DNA of 64,000 nucleotides, taken from Enterobacter hormaechei ATCC 49162 (GTDB lineage: Bacteria > Pseudomonadota > Gammaproteobacteria > Enterobacterales > Enterobacteriaceae). A program made the translations under genes and the position numbers. The notes under the pieces were generated by a model, which did not search any database, was not told where the DNA came from, and was given only the letters and a program-made list of their open reading frames with translations. Within the stretch, counting starts at the first letter, position 1. Every line of letters starts with the position of its first letter. The stretch covers positions 868,001-932,000 of the forward strand of contig NZ_MKEQ01000001.1 of the NCBI RefSeq assembly GCF_001875655.1, written 5' to 3'. Positions 25,991-35,768 of this stretch are shown here, one piece after another.

Positions 25991-26021
25991 TTAATCCAGT
26001 TTCAGTTATTATCATGCCATC

Positions 26022-26040
26022 CTCGGGGCGACGTGCCCCG
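26022..26040 (+). other. Hairpin in the aroH leader
   Basis: CGGGGC-GACGTGC-type stem: CGGGGC (26023-26028 region) pairs with GCCCCG ending at 26040, leaving a short loop. There is no T-run, so it is a structured leader rather than an attenuator; its role is unknown. Confidence 0.4.
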
Positions 26041-26128
26041 AACTTGAAATCAGCAGGGATTGGTTTAAGGTGATGCCCATCACTTCCCGGTAGTCTGCCG
26101 ATGAAGCAAAAAATTTCTGAGACATTCC

Positions 26129-27175
26129 ATGAACAAAACCGACGAACTGCGCACCGCGCGCATTGATAGCCTGGTCACACCGGCTGAACTGGCCCGGCTG
26201 CACCCCGTTTCCGCCGAGGTGGCGGACCATGTGACGGCCTCCCGGCGCCGCATCGAAAAAATTCTCAATGGTGAAGACAAACGGCTTCTGGTGGTGATTG
26301 GCCCCTGCTCCATTCACGATCTGGACGCGGCGATGGATTATGCGAAACGCCTTCAGACGCTGCGTGAAAAATATCAGGATCGCCTTGAGATCGTGATGCG
26401 GACCTACTTTGAAAAGCCGCGTACCGTGGTGGGCTGGAAAGGATTGATCTCCGATCCCGACCTGAACGGCAGCTACCGGGTGAATCACGGTATTGCCCTG
26501 GCGCGTAAGCTGCTGTTACAGGTTAACGAGCTGGGTGTGCCTACCGCCACCGAATTTCTGGATATGGTGACCGGACAATTTATTGCCGACCTCATTAGCT
26601 GGGGCGCGATAGGGGCGCGTACCACCGAAAGCCAGATCCACCGAGAAATGGCGTCGGCGCTCTCCTGCCCGGTGGGTTTCAAAAACGGAACGGACGGCAA
26701 TACCCGAATTGCCGTCGATGCCATCCGTGCGTCACGCGCCAGCCATATGTTCCTTTCCCCGGATAAAAACGGCCAGATGACCATCTACCAGACCAGCGGC
26801 AACCCGTTCGGACATATCATTATGCGTGGCGGTAAAAAACCGAATTACCATGCAGACGATATTGCCGCTGCCTGCGAAACGCTGGCGGAATTTGACCTGC
26901 CGGAGCATCTGGTGGTGGATTTCAGCCACGGCAACTGCCAGAAACAGCACCGCCGCCAGCTGGACGTCTGCGAAGAAGTTTGCCAGCAGATCCGCAGCGG
27001 CTCGACCGCCATTTCAGGAATTATGGCGGAGAGCTTTATTAAAGAAGGTACCCAGAAGATCGTCGCCGGACAGCAGATGGTTTACGGGCAGTCAATCACC
27101 GATCCGTGCCTGAGCTGGGAAGACAGCGAGCTGCTGCTGGAGAAGCTGGCTGCGGCGGTTGATTCTCGCTTCTGA
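26129..27175 (+). CDS. aroH: Trp-sensitive DAHP synthase
   Basis: 348 aa; first step of the shikimate pathway, condensing erythrose-4-phosphate and PEP. Metal and substrate residues of type I DAHP synthases are visible: Cys60 in VIGPCSIHD, His in VVDFSHGNC, Glu in IMAESF and Asp in SITDPCLSW. Identity as the Trp-controlled isoenzyme rests on best resemblance to E. coli AroH, on the ppsR-aroH-hemP gene order and on the TrpR operator upstream. A REP pair follows the gene. Confidence 0.96.
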   Translation: MNKTDELRTARIDSLVTPAELARLHPVSAEVADHVTASRRRIEKILNGEDKRLLVVIGPCSIHDLDAAMDYAKRLQTLREKYQDRLEIVMRTYFEKPRTVVGWKGLISDPDLNGSYRVNHGIALARKLLLQVNELGVPTATEFLDMVTGQFIADLISWGAIGARTTESQIHREMASALSCPVGFKNGTDGNTRIAVDAIRASRASHMFLSPDKNGQMTIYQTSGNPFGHIIMRGGKKPNYHADDIAAACETLAEFDLPEHLVVDFSHGNCQKQHRRQLDVCEEVCQQIRSGSTAISGIMAESFIKEGTQKIVAGQQMVYGQSITDPCLSWEDSELLLEKLAAAVDSRF

Positions 27176-27182
27176 TGTTATT

Positions 27183-27258
27183 GTCGGGTGGCGCTGCGCT
27201 TACCCGACCTACGATCCGTGCCGTTGTAGGCCCGGTAAGGCGTAGCCGCCACCGGGCG
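27183..27258. repeat. REP/BIME pair after aroH
   Basis: GTCGGGTGGCGCTGCGC...TACCCGAC and, in opposite orientation, GCCCGGTAAGGCGTAGCC...CCACCGGGC. Two REP units in head-to-head arrangement, a standard BIME. Confidence 0.9.
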
Positions 27259-27305
27259 TTTCATTGCACAAATTTGATCCCGTCACACAATTTTCACAAA
27301 AACGC

Positions 27306-27345
27306 TTGCCGTGAATTTGCAGTTTATTGATAATGATTATCATTG
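27306..27345 (+). promoter_or_regulatory. hemP promoter with Fur box
   Basis: TTGCCG (27306-27311), 17 bp, GATAAT (27329-27334) form the promoter. The Fur box TTGATAATGATTATCATTG (27327-27345) covers the -10 element and is almost the exact consensus, so iron-bound Fur should shut off hemP-hemR-hmuSTUV. Confidence 0.88.
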
Positions 27346-27372
27346 TTACATTGATTGTTATTTATAAACATT

Positions 27373-27561
27373 ATGTCACCGACCGATAACAGCACGGCAA
27401 CGCCAACTAAAACACACACAGCGCCGTCCCCTGCTCCCACCGATCGCCGCATCGACAGCAAAAGCCTGTTGGGTGACGAGGGACGGGTGATTATCGTGCA
27501 TGACGGGCAGCACTACCTGCTGCGCCAGACCAATGCCGGAAAACTGATCCTGACTAAATAA
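27373..27561 (+). CDS. hemP: HemP (YdiE), hemin uptake protein
   Basis: 62 aa if translation starts at the ATG at 27373; no Shine-Dalgarno is visible there, and an upstream TTG is not convincing. The conserved HemP/HmuP core is complete: [21 protein letters not shown] and [15 protein letters not shown]. HemP-type proteins are small regulators or accessory factors required for expression of haem receptor genes in some bacteria. In E. coli K-12 the homologue ydiE is an orphan; here it heads a full haem operon and sits next to a strong Fur box. Confidence 0.88.
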   Translation: MSPTDNSTATPTKTHTAPSPAPTDRRIDSKSLLGDEGRVIIVHDGQHYLLRQTNAGKLILTK

Positions 27562-27636
27562 ACCACAAAAACATTCGCCAGCCACCCAGGTGATCCCCAG
27601 GCAGCCAGCGCTTTTCACTTCTTATGGAGAGTTGCT

Positions 27637-29619
27637 ATGCCACACCTGCAATCCGCGTCTCTACGTCCGTCTCTTCTGGCGCTGGCGATTGTCAGCACCC
27701 TGCCGGGCGTTACGTTTGCCGCCGCAGACGAGATCACCGTCACCGCCACCGGCAATGCCCGCAGCGCCTTTGAAGCCCCCATGATGGTGAGCGTGATTGA
27801 CGCCACCGCGCCAGAAAACCAGACCACCAGCTCAGCCGCCGATATGCTGCGCAAGGTGCCCGGTCTGATGCTGGACGGCACCGGGCGCACCAACGGCCAG
27901 GACGTTAACCTTCGGGGCTATGACCGCCGTGGCGTACTGGTGCTGGTGGATGGCGTACGCCAGGGTACCGATACCGGACACCTGAACAGCACGTTCCTCG
28001 ATCCGGCGCTGATCAAACGTATCGAAGTGGTGCGCGGCCCTTCCGCCTTGCTGTACGGCAGCGGTGCGCTGGGCGGCGTGATTTCGTATGACACCGTCGA
28101 CGCCAGCGATCTGCTGGATGCGGGTAAAAACAGCGGCTATCGCGTCTTTGCTACCGGCGCAACGGGCGATCACAGCATCGGGATGGGCGCCAGCGCCTAT
28201 GGCCGCACCGATACCCTGGACGGTCTGGTCTCCTGGTCCAGCCGCGATCGCGGCGATATTCGCCAGAGCGACGGCGCGAGGGCACCAAACGACGAATCCA
28301 TCAACAATATGCTGGCGAAAGGCAGCTGGAAAATCGATCCGGCGCAGACGCTGAGCGGCTCCCTGCGCTACTATAACAACGACGCGCAGGAGCCGAAAAA
28401 CCCGCAGACCACGGATGCCAGCAGCAGTAACCCGATAACCGATCGTTCCACCATCCAGCGCGATGCCCAGCTTGGCTACCGCATTGCGCCAGCCGGAAAC
28501 GACTGGCTGAACGCCGATGCGAAAATTTACTGGTCCGAAGCGCGGATCAACGCCCAGAACATCAACGCCAGCGGCGAGTTCCGTAAACAGACCACCAAAG
28601 GCGGCAAAGTGGAAAACCGTACCCGCCTGTTCAGCGACGCCTTCGCCTCGCACCTGCTGACCTACGGCGGGGAATACTATCGTCAGGAGCAACACCCTGG
28701 CGGCGCGACCACCGGCTTCCCGGACGCGAAAATCGACTTCAGCTCTGGCTGGTTGCAGGATGAGATCACCCTGCGCGACCTGCCGGTAACGCTTCTCGGC
28801 GGGACGCGTTACGACAACTATCGCGGCAGCAGCGACGGCTATGATGACGTGGATGCGGATAAATGGTCATCACGCGCCGGGTTAACCGTGAGTCCGACCG
28901 ACTGGCTGATGCTGTTCGGCTCTTACGCTCAGGCCTTCCGCGCGCCAACGATGGGCGAGATGTATAACGACGCGAAGCACTTCTCTATCGGCAGCTTCTA
29001 CACCAACTACTGGGTGCCGAACCCGAACCTGCGCCCGGAAACTAACGAAACCCAGGAGTTCGGTTTTGGGCTGCGTTTTGACGATCTGCTGCTCGCCAAC
29101 GACGCGCTGGAGTTCAAAGCCAGCTATTTCGACACCAACGCGAAAGATTACATCTCCACCACCGTGGATTTTGCGGCGGCGACTACCATGTCCTATAACG
29201 TACCGAACGCCAAAATCTGGGGCTGGGACATGATGGCAACCTACGCAACCAGCCTGTTCAACCTCGACGTCGCCTACAACCGCACGCGAGGAAAAGATAC
29301 CGACACGGGCGAATATATCTCCAGCATTAACCCGGACACCGTCACCAGCAAGCTGGATATCCCGGTGGCGCAAAGCGGCTTCTCCGTGGGCTGGATCGGC
29401 ACCTTCGTCGAACGTTCAACGCACATCAGCAGCAGCTACAGCGAGCAGCCGGGCTACGCAGTGAATGATCTCTACGTTAGCTATAAAGGCCAGCAGCAGC
29501 TCAAAGGCATCACCACCACCCTCATGCTGGGGAACGCCTTCGACAAAGCCTACTGGTCACCGCAGGGCATCCCGCAGGATGGCCGCAACGGCAAGATCTT
29601 CGTCAGTTATCAATGGTAA
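27637..29619 (+). CDS. hemR: TonB-dependent hemin receptor HemR
   Basis: 660 aa outer-membrane receptor. Signal peptide about 1-30 (...VTFAAA), TonB box DEITVTAT at 31-38, plug domain with LRGYDRRGVLVLVDGVRQ, then a 22-strand barrel. It has the haem-receptor FRAP and NPNL boxes (AFRAPTMGEMYND, VPNPNLRPETNE) with a conserved His between them (DAKHFS), and ends in aromatic ...FVSYQW. Ribosome site GGAGAG. It takes haem across the outer membrane using TonB-ExbBD energy, for HmuTUV. Confidence 0.96.
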   Translation: MPHLQSASLRPSLLALAIVSTLPGVTFAAADEITVTATGNARSAFEAPMMVSVIDATAPENQTTSSAADMLRKVPGLMLDGTGRTNGQDVNLRGYDRRGVLVLVDGVRQGTDTGHLNSTFLDPALIKRIEVVRGPSALLYGSGALGGVISYDTVDASDLLDAGKNSGYRVFATGATGDHSIGMGASAYGRTDTLDGLVSWSSRDRGDIRQSDGARAPNDESINNMLAKGSWKIDPAQTLSGSLRYYNNDAQEPKNPQTTDASSSNPITDRSTIQRDAQLGYRIAPAGNDWLNADAKIYWSEARINAQNINASGEFRKQTTKGGKVENRTRLFSDAFASHLLTYGGEYYRQEQHPGGATTGFPDAKIDFSSGWLQDEITLRDLPVTLLGGTRYDNYRGSSDGYDDVDADKWSSRAGLTVSPTDWLMLFGSYAQAFRAPTMGEMYNDAKHFSIGSFYTNYWVPNPNLRPETNETQEFGFGLRFDDLLLANDALEFKASYFDTNAKDYISTTVDFAAATTMSYNVPNAKIWGWDMMATYATSLFNLDVAYNRTRGKDTDTGEYISSINPDTVTSKLDIPVAQSGFSVGWIGTFVERSTHISSSYSEQPGYAVNDLYVSYKGQQQLKGITTTLMLGNAFDKAYWSPQGIPQDGRNGKIFVSYQW

Positions 29620-29654
29620 TGCCCTTCGGGGCAACGATTCAGAAGGATAAGATT

Positions 29655-30683
29655 ATGGGTCACTACACACGCTGGCTTGAGCTTAGAGAGCAACATCCGG
29701 GTAAGTACGCCCGGGATATCGCCGGATTAATGCACATCAGTGAAGCAGAGCTGGCATTTGCGCGCGTTGGCCACGACGCCTGGCGGCTGCGCGGTGAAAT
29801 CCGCGAGATTCTGGCAGCGCTGGAGTCCGTGGGGGAAACTAAATGCATCTGCCGTAACGACTACGCCGTTCACGAACAGGTCGGGGCGTTTACTCACCAG
29901 CACCTCGGCGGCCATGCCGGGCTGGTGCTGAATCCGCGCGCGCTGGATTTGCGTTTATTCCTCAACCAGTGGGCGAGCGCGTTTCACATGAGTGAAACGA
30001 CCTCCCGCGGCGAACGTCAGAGCATTCAGTTCTTCGATCATCAGGGCGACGCGGTACTGAAGGTCTACACCACGGATCGCACCGATGTCGCCGCCTGGGG
30101 CGACGTGCTGACCCGTTTTATCATAGCCGATAACCCCGCTCTGGCGCTGAAGGCAGTCGATGCCCCTGCGCATTCCGACGGTGCTGATGCAGGCTCGGTG
30201 GAGAAAGAGTGGCGCGCCATGACCGACGTACATCAGTTCTTCAGCTTATTAAAACGCCATAACCTGAGCCGCCAGCAGGCGTTTCGTCTGGTGAGTGACG
30301 ATCTGGCCTGTAAGGTGGATAACAGCGCGCTGGCACAGCTGCTGGAGACGGCACGACAGGATGGAAACGAAATCATGATCTTCGTCGGCAACCGCGGCTG
30401 CGTGCAGATCTTCACCGGTGTGGTGGAAAAACTGACGCCCATGAAGGGCTGGCTGAACATCTTCAACGCCACCTTTACCCTGCATCTGCTGGAGGAGACT
30501 ATCGCGGAGACGTGGGTAACGCGTAAGCCAACAGCGGACGGACACGTTACCAGCCTGGAATTGTTTGCGGCGGATGGCACCCAAATCGCCCAGCTCTACG
30601 GCCAGCGTACCGAAGGCGAACCGGAGCAGAGCCAGTGGCGTCGGCAGATTGATGCCCTGACGCCAGAAGGGCTGGCCGCATGA
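29655..30683 (+). CDS. hmuS: HmuS (HemS), haem-degrading/haem-carrier protein
   Basis: 342 aa, from the ATG at 29655 (MGHYTRWLEL; ribosome site AGAAGG) 35 bp after hemR. Two tandem HemS/ChuX-type domains (about 10-170 and 190-335). The family binds haem in the cytoplasm and, with reductant, opens the porphyrin ring to liberate iron. The stop codon overlaps the hmuT start (ATGA). Confidence 0.94.
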   Translation: MGHYTRWLELREQHPGKYARDIAGLMHISEAELAFARVGHDAWRLRGEIREILAALESVGETKCICRNDYAVHEQVGAFTHQHLGGHAGLVLNPRALDLRLFLNQWASAFHMSETTSRGERQSIQFFDHQGDAVLKVYTTDRTDVAAWGDVLTRFIIADNPALALKAVDAPAHSDGADAGSVEKEWRAMTDVHQFFSLLKRHNLSRQQAFRLVSDDLACKVDNSALAQLLETARQDGNEIMIFVGNRGCVQIFTGVVEKLTPMKGWLNIFNATFTLHLLEETIAETWVTRKPTADGHVTSLELFAADGTQIAQLYGQRTEGEPEQSQWRRQIDALTPEGLAA

Positions 30684-31498
30684 AAAACTGGTTTGCCCTG
30701 CTCTGCGCCCTGCCGCTGGTCGCCGTCGCCGCGCCGGAGAGAATCGTCGCCCTCGGCGGCGACGTGACGGAGATCGTCTACGCCCTCGGCGCGGAGTCTT
30801 CTCTGGTTGCGCGCGACAGCACCAGCCGGTGGCCGCAGGCGACAGACGCGCTGCCTGACGTCGGGTATCTCCGCCAGCTCAACGCGGAAGGCATTTTGTC
30901 CGTGCGCCCGACGCTGGTGCTGGCAAGCGACCAGGCGCAGCCTTCTCTGGCGCTGAAACAGATTGAGCAGAGCCACGTCCGGGTGGTTACCGTTCCCGGC
31001 ACGCCTGACCTGCGCGCGATTGACGAAAAAGTGCGGGTGATAGCCCAGGCGACGCATCATGAGGCGCAAGGGGAAACCCTGCGCAGCTCGCTGCGTCAGG
31101 CGCTGGCGGCACTGCCCTCATCACCGCTCAACAAGCGGGTGCTGTTTATCCTCAGCCACGGCGGAATGACCGCAATGGCGGCCGGGCAACAGACCGGCGC
31201 GGATGCGGCAATACGCGCCGCCGGGTTGCAGAACGCCATGCAGGGCTTTACCCGCTATCAGCCGCTTTCGCAGGAGGGCGTGATGGCCAGCCAGCCGGAT
31301 CTGGTGGTGATTTCGCAGGACGGCCTTAACGCGCTGGGCGGCGAAGAAAATCTGTGGAAACTGCCCGGCCTGGCGCAAACGCCTGCGGGACGACGCAAAC
31401 AGGTGCTGGCTATTGATGACATGGCCCTGCTGGGCTTCAGCGTCCGCACGCCGAAAGCCATACAACAGCTGCGTGCCAGAGCGGAGCAACTGCCCTGA
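30680..31498 (+). CDS. hmuT: HmuT, periplasmic haem-binding protein
   Basis: 272 aa, signal peptide MKNWFALLCALPLVAVA, then a class III (TroA/BtuF-like) binding protein: ERIVALGGDVTEIVYALG and DVGYLRQLNAEGILSVRPTLV are family motifs. It delivers haem to HmuUV. It overlaps hmuS by 4 bp and hmuU by 1 bp (TGATG). Confidence 0.94.
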   Translation: MKNWFALLCALPLVAVAAPERIVALGGDVTEIVYALGAESSLVARDSTSRWPQATDALPDVGYLRQLNAEGILSVRPTLVLASDQAQPSLALKQIEQSHVRVVTVPGTPDLRAIDEKVRVIAQATHHEAQGETLRSSLRQALAALPSSPLNKRVLFILSHGGMTAMAAGQQTGADAAIRAAGLQNAMQGFTRYQPLSQEGVMASQPDLVVISQDGLNALGGEENLWKLPGLAQTPAGRRKQVLAIDDMALLGFSVRTPKAIQQLRARAEQLP

Positions 31499-32490
31499 TG
31501 TCCCGGCGCATCACGCTATCGTTATGGCTTCTGGCGGGGTTGCTTACCGTCATGACGTTCATGGCTACCGGTTTTGGGGCGTTACGCCTGCCGGTGAACG
31601 TGCTGTGGAGCGGCAGCGATGAGACGCTACGCCAGATCTGGCTCACCATCCGTTTGCCCCGCGTGCTGCTGGCGCTGGTGATTGGCGGGTCGCTGGCGCT
31701 CGCCGGTTGCGTCATGCAGGGGCTGTTCCGTAATCCGCTGGCCGACCCGGGCCTGCTCGGGATCAGCAGCGGTGCGGCGCTGGCCGTCGCCCTGTGGGTG
31801 GTGCTTCCGCTCTCGCTGCCCGCGCTGGTAATGCTTTACGCCCCTATGCTGGCGGCGTTTCTTGGGGCGCTGGCAGCCACAGGCGTGATCTTCCTGCTCA
31901 GCAAACAGCGTGACACCTCTCTGTCACGTCTGTTGCTGGTGGGTATCGCCATCAATGCCCTGTGCGGTGCGGCAGTGGGTGTGCTTTCGTGGGTCAGCAA
32001 TGACGCCCAGCTTCGTCAGCTTTCACTCTGGGGAATGGGAAGTCTCGGTCAGGCGCAGTGGTCAACGCTGTTAGCCGTGACCTCGCTGATGGTGCCTGCC
32101 GTTCTGGCGATCTGGCGTTGTACCAGCGCGTTAAATTTACTGCAACTGGGTGAAGAGGAAGCGCATTACCTTGGCGTGGACGTTGCCCTTGTACAGCGAA
32201 TATTACTGTTATGCAGTGCCCTGCTGGTCGCTGCGGCTGTCGCCGTCAGCGGCGTGATTGGCTTTGTCGGCCTCGTGGTGCCGCACCTGGTGCGCATGTG
32301 GCTGGGCGCCGATCACCGGGCAACCCTCCCCGGCACGATACTCGCGGGCGCTTTACTGCTGCTGGTGGCGGATACGGTAGCGCGCACCCTTGTCGCCCCG
32401 GCAGAAATGCCGGTCGGCCTGCTCACCAGTATCCTTGGTGCCCCCTGGTTCTTATGGCTCATCTTTCGTCGTGGAGAACAGCATGGCTGA
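31498..32490 (+). CDS. hmuU: HmuU, haem ABC transporter permease
   Basis: 330 aa FecCD-family permease with about ten membrane segments, typical motifs [37 protein letters not shown] and [16 protein letters not shown]. It pairs with HmuV in a 2:2 complex. The end overlaps hmuV by 8 bp. Confidence 0.95.
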   Translation: MSRRITLSLWLLAGLLTVMTFMATGFGALRLPVNVLWSGSDETLRQIWLTIRLPRVLLALVIGGSLALAGCVMQGLFRNPLADPGLLGISSGAALAVALWVVLPLSLPALVMLYAPMLAAFLGALAATGVIFLLSKQRDTSLSRLLLVGIAINALCGAAVGVLSWVSNDAQLRQLSLWGMGSLGQAQWSTLLAVTSLMVPAVLAIWRCTSALNLLQLGEEEAHYLGVDVALVQRILLLCSALLVAAAVAVSGVIGFVGLVVPHLVRMWLGADHRATLPGTILAGALLLLVADTVARTLVAPAEMPVGLLTSILGAPWFLWLIFRRGEQHG

Positions 32491-33262
32491 ACGTTATACG
32501 GCTGAAAATCTTACTTTTACCCGGTCTGGCCGCACGCTGACAGATAACGTCTCGCTGTCACTGTCGCAGGGAGAGCTGGTCACGCTGATCGGCCCCAACG
32601 GCGCGGGGAAATCCACGCTGCTGCGTCTGCTGACCGGCTACCTGAAACCGGACAGCGGCGGCTGTTCGCTGGCGGGGAAAGCGTTGAGTGAATGGCATCC
32701 GGAGACGCTGTCCCGCTATCGGGCGGTGATGCGTCAGCATTCTCAGCCTGGATTTGACTGGCTGGTGGAGGAGATCGTTGGAATGGGGCGTGCGCCCTGG
32801 ACGCGTCAACCTGAACCGTCGATTGTGCGTGAGGTGATGCACCTGACCGGTTGTCTGCCACTGGCTGGCAGGTCCTGGCATGCCCTCTCGGGCGGCGAGC
32901 AGCAGCGCGTCCAGCTCGCCCGCGCGCTGGCGCAGCTATGGCGTGACGGCACGCCGCGCGGCTGGCTGTTTCTCGACGAACCCACTTCTGCGCTGGATCT
33001 CTATCACCAGCAGCATCTGCTGCGCCTGTTGAAATCGCTGACCCGTCAGGGCCATCTTCACGTCTGCGTGGTGCTACACGATCTCAATCTCGCCGCGTTA
33101 TGGTCGGACCGGATCCTGCTGTTACACAACGGAGCAATAGTTTCTCAGGGCATGCCGGAGACGGTTTTGCAGGCCGACGCGCTGGCGCACTGGTACGGTG
33201 CGCAGGTGCACGTCGGCAGACATCCGGCGCACGCTGCGCCGCAGGTTTTTCTTGCCCCTTAG
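32483..33262 (+). CDS. hmuV: HmuV, haem ABC transporter ATPase
   Basis: 259 aa from the ATG at 32483 ([10 protein letters not shown]), inside the end of hmuU; a longer in-frame opening at 32390 lies within hmuU. Walker [10 protein letters not shown], signature [15 protein letters not shown], Walker [13 protein letters not shown] and the H-loop VVLHDLN are all present. Last gene of the haem operon. Its stop overlaps the stop of the convergent selO by two bases and no terminator lies between them. Confidence 0.95.
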   Translation: MAERYTAENLTFTRSGRTLTDNVSLSLSQGELVTLIGPNGAGKSTLLRLLTGYLKPDSGGCSLAGKALSEWHPETLSRYRAVMRQHSQPGFDWLVEEIVGMGRAPWTRQPEPSIVREVMHLTGCLPLAGRSWHALSGGEQQRVQLARALAQLWRDGTPRGWLFLDEPTSALDLYHQQHLLRLLKSLTRQGHLHVCVVLHDLNLAALWSDRILLLHNGAIVSQGMPETVLQADALAHWYGAQVHVGRHPAHAAPQVFLAP

Positions 33263-34701
33263 CTTGAGCAGCTTACTTCCAGCCGCTTGCCCCAGTCCGG
33301 CGGACGGCTGACATAGTCATCCTCCCGGTCGGCAAACGGCGTGCGCAGGGCGATGTGCAGCCGATGCAGCTCGGTATAGTCCCCCTGCTCTGCCTGCTCA
33401 ATGGCCCGCTGCGCCAGCCAGTTGCGCAACACCATCGCCGGGTTAACCGCCTTCATTTGCGTCTGGCGGGTATCATCATCAATCTGTTCCTGCTGCAAAC
33501 GCGCCCGGTAAGCGGCAAACCAGTCATCAAACGCCTGTCGGTCAATGAATTCGTCACGCAGCGGTGACGAGGCGCTCTGCTGCGCGGTCTGGCTCAGCAT
33601 ACGGAAAGTTCGGGTATAGTCGCTGCCTTCACGCGCCATGATGGCAAACAGCCCATTCAGCAGTTCGTTATCGCCTTTTTCCTGCGTCATCAGCCCCAGC
33701 TTGTTGCGCATTAACACACCGTATTCCCGCAGCAATACTTCCTGATAGCTGTCCAGCGCATCGTTCAGGGCATCGACGTCGATAAACGGCGACAGGCTTT
33801 GCGCAAGCCGCTGAAGGTTCCACAGCCCCACCGCGGGCTGGTTGTCGAAACGGTAACGTCCCTGATAGTCCGAATGGTTACAGATGTAACCCGGCTGATA
33901 GTCATCAAGGAAGCCGTACGGACCATAGTCAAACGTCAGCCCCAGCAGGGACATGTTGTCGGTATTCATCACGCCGTGCGCAAAGCCGACGGCCTGCCAG
34001 CGGGCAATCATTGAGGCGGTGCGCGCGACAATATCGCGGAACCAGAGAACATAGCGGTCCGGTTCGTTTTGCAGGTGTGGCCAGTGACGGCGAAGGGCGT
34101 AATCGGCAAGCTGGCGGACCTTATCCGGCTCGCGGCGATAGTAGAAGTGTTCAAAATGGCCGAAACGCAGATGGCTTTCCGCCACGCGGATCAGCATTGC
34201 CCCTCGCTCCATCGTCTCGCGGGCCACCGGCGTGTCGCTGGTGACTATCGAGAGCGCGCGTGAGGTGGGGATCCCCAGCGCATGCATCGCCTCGGAAGCC
34301 AGGCTTTCACGGAGGGTTGAACGCAGCACCGCGCGGCCATCCCCCATGCGTGAGTACGGGGTCAGTCCTGCTCCTTTCAGGTGCCAGTCGAGCGTTTCGC
34401 CATTCGGCAGAACCTGTTCACCCAGCAGAATGCCGCGACCATCGCCGAGCTGTCCCGCCCAGACGCCAAACTGATGTCCGCTGTAGACCTGAGCCAGAGG
34501 CTTCATGCCCGGAAGCAGCGTTTCACCGCCCCAGACGCCAGCGCCTTTTTCTGGCTGAAAAAGGGTCGCAGGGATGCCAAGCGAATCCGCTAACGCTTCG
34601 TTATGCCAGATAAGACGCGCGTTCTGTAAAGGCGTTGGCTTAAGCGCGGTGTAAAAGCCGGGTAATTCATCGTGCCAGTGGGCAGTAAAAGACAGGGTCA
34701 T
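33259..34701 (-). CDS. selO: SelO (YdiU), protein AMPylase of the pseudokinase fold
   Basis: 480 aa from the ATG at 34701 with ribosome site GGAGGA; longer in-frame openings are unsupported. SelO transfers AMP to Ser/Thr/Tyr of target proteins and protects against oxidative stress in E. coli. Family motifs include [39 protein letters not shown] (given here in parts: [11 protein letters not shown] and [13 protein letters not shown]) and [12 protein letters not shown]. The C-terminal Cys in LEVSCSS is the position of selenocysteine in eukaryotic SelO; here it is a normal Cys codon. Confidence 0.95.
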   Translation of the reverse strand: MTLSFTAHWHDELPGFYTALKPTPLQNARLIWHNEALADSLGIPATLFQPEKGAGVWGGETLLPGMKPLAQVYSGHQFGVWAGQLGDGRGILLGEQVLPNGETLDWHLKGAGLTPYSRMGDGRAVLRSTLRESLASEAMHALGIPTSRALSIVTSDTPVARETMERGAMLIRVAESHLRFGHFEHFYYRREPDKVRQLADYALRRHWPHLQNEPDRYVLWFRDIVARTASMIARWQAVGFAHGVMNTDNMSLLGLTFDYGPYGFLDDYQPGYICNHSDYQGRYRFDNQPAVGLWNLQRLAQSLSPFIDVDALNDALDSYQEVLLREYGVLMRNKLGLMTQEKGDNELLNGLFAIMAREGSDYTRTFRMLSQTAQQSASSPLRDEFIDRQAFDDWFAAYRARLQQEQIDDDTRQTQMKAVNPAMVLRNWLAQRAIEQAEQGDYTELHRLHIALRTPFADREDDYVSRPPDWGKRLEVSCSS

Positions 34702-34762
34702 AAGTCCTCCTGCTTTAAGTGTAGAGGGTTTCCCTGGACGTAAACACGGGCGAAGAAAGGGG

Positions 34763-35476
34763 TTATTGCTGAACGAGGGTCGTAACCCGCTCTGCCGGAA
34801 CGGCAGGCCACAGGCTTCCCTGCATTGCACCAAAGTTGAAGGGCAGTACGCGTTGTAAGATGCCATGATCGTCAATGCCCGAAACCATGACCGACTGACA
34901 ATGCGGCGCGATCTGCCAGAGAATGGCGCGCATAAAAGGCTCAAAGGAGAGTGCCGAAACGCGCTGCTGGATAAAGTTTTTATCCAGGATCACTCGTTTG
35001 AACAGACCGTCATAAACCGGTTTGAGGGACGCAGCCCCTGCACCAAAGTTAGCCAGCACTAAGGGGAATTGGATCGCCATTCTTGCCAGGTCGGGATCGT
35101 CTTTCCCGTTATTTAAACCTGGATAGTTCTCATTAACAGTAAACTCAAGAAACGGATAACGCTCAAGGATTGAAACAGCGTTCTCATTAGTTAATAAAAA
35201 CTCAATAATTGCAGGTGTAATATTGATCCATGCAATTAACTGATGCTGAATAAAAAATAGCTTACAGGTATCGAGTAATTGCAGTTTTTCCTTAAACAGC
35301 ACTAATTCATCTTCCCAAGAAAGATGTGGGATAACCAGTTCAGTCGGGATCCGTACGTCCGCACCCACGCCAGTAAAGTTAACCAAAATCTCTAAACCTT
35401 TAAGCAAACCTGCACTATCACGCGCCGGAAGCAGTAAAAGTTCAGACTGGTAAGCATTATCTAGCGTAATAATCAT
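34763..35476 (-). CDS. ydiV: YdiV (RflP), degenerate EAL anti-FlhDC factor
   Basis: 237 aa, whole length like E. coli/Salmonella YdiV. It keeps the EAL fold outline (ITHF-like [40 protein letters not shown]) but lacks the metal- and c-di-GMP-binding residues of the EAL signature. YdiV binds FlhD and blocks FlhD4C2, so repressing flagella when nutrients are poor. A 62-bp gap separates it from the selO start downstream; both are on the minus strand and may share transcripts. Upstream is a nested inverted repeat. Confidence 0.9.
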   Translation of the reverse strand: MIITLDNAYQSELLLLPARDSAGLLKGLEILVNFTGVGADVRIPTELVIPHLSWEDELVLFKEKLQLLDTCKLFFIQHQLIAWINITPAIIEFLLTNENAVSILERYPFLEFTVNENYPGLNNGKDDPDLARMAIQFPLVLANFGAGAASLKPVYDGLFKRVILDKNFIQQRVSALSFEPFMRAILWQIAPHCQSVMVSGIDDHGILQRVLPFNFGAMQGSLWPAVPAERVTTLVQQ

Positions 35477-35601
35477 CGCGCTTGTCCTGCATTAAAGATG
35501 AGAGAGAACATCCTGAAGCAATTGCAGGCACAATTCCACTGTCTTGATTTTAATAAGATTAATTTCATTCTTTCCGTATTAATTTTCAGATTTTTCCCTG
35601 A

Positions 35602-35649
35602 ATCTAAAATAATCTTATCCTGGTTATTGAATAATAGCCAGTTTTAGAT
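35602..35649. repeat. Nested inverted repeats upstream of ydiV
   Basis: In the 292-bp nlpC-ydiV gap, CTGGTTATT-GAAT-AATAGCCAG (35620-35641, one mismatch) is flanked by ATCTAAAA (35602-35609) and its exact complement TTTTAGAT (35642-35649). The sequence is about 130-175 bp upstream of ydiV. It could be an operator or a structured leader. The rest of the gap is A/T-rich with no gene. Confidence 0.5.
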
Positions 35650-35711
35650 AAAACAGGCACATGCCGACATAAATAATTGGGCGAAAATTTTACTTTAATC
35701 AACCGATGAGA

Positions 35712-35742
35712 AAAGCCTGACGTCTATTTTCGCCGCCAGGCC
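35712..35742 (-). terminator. nlpC terminator
   Basis: On the minus strand GCCTGGCG and CGTCAGGC pair (one G-U) around an 11-nt loop, followed by TTTTCT; 27 bp after the nlpC stop. Confidence 0.75.
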
Positions 35743-35768
35743 CTTCGCACTGCATCTTTATGCAGCGG

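Noticed and set aside
34702-34944. N-terminal extension of selO (81 codons)
   Set aside because: No similarity to SelO and it would run over the ydiV 3' end; the conserved MTLSF start has GGAGGA before it.
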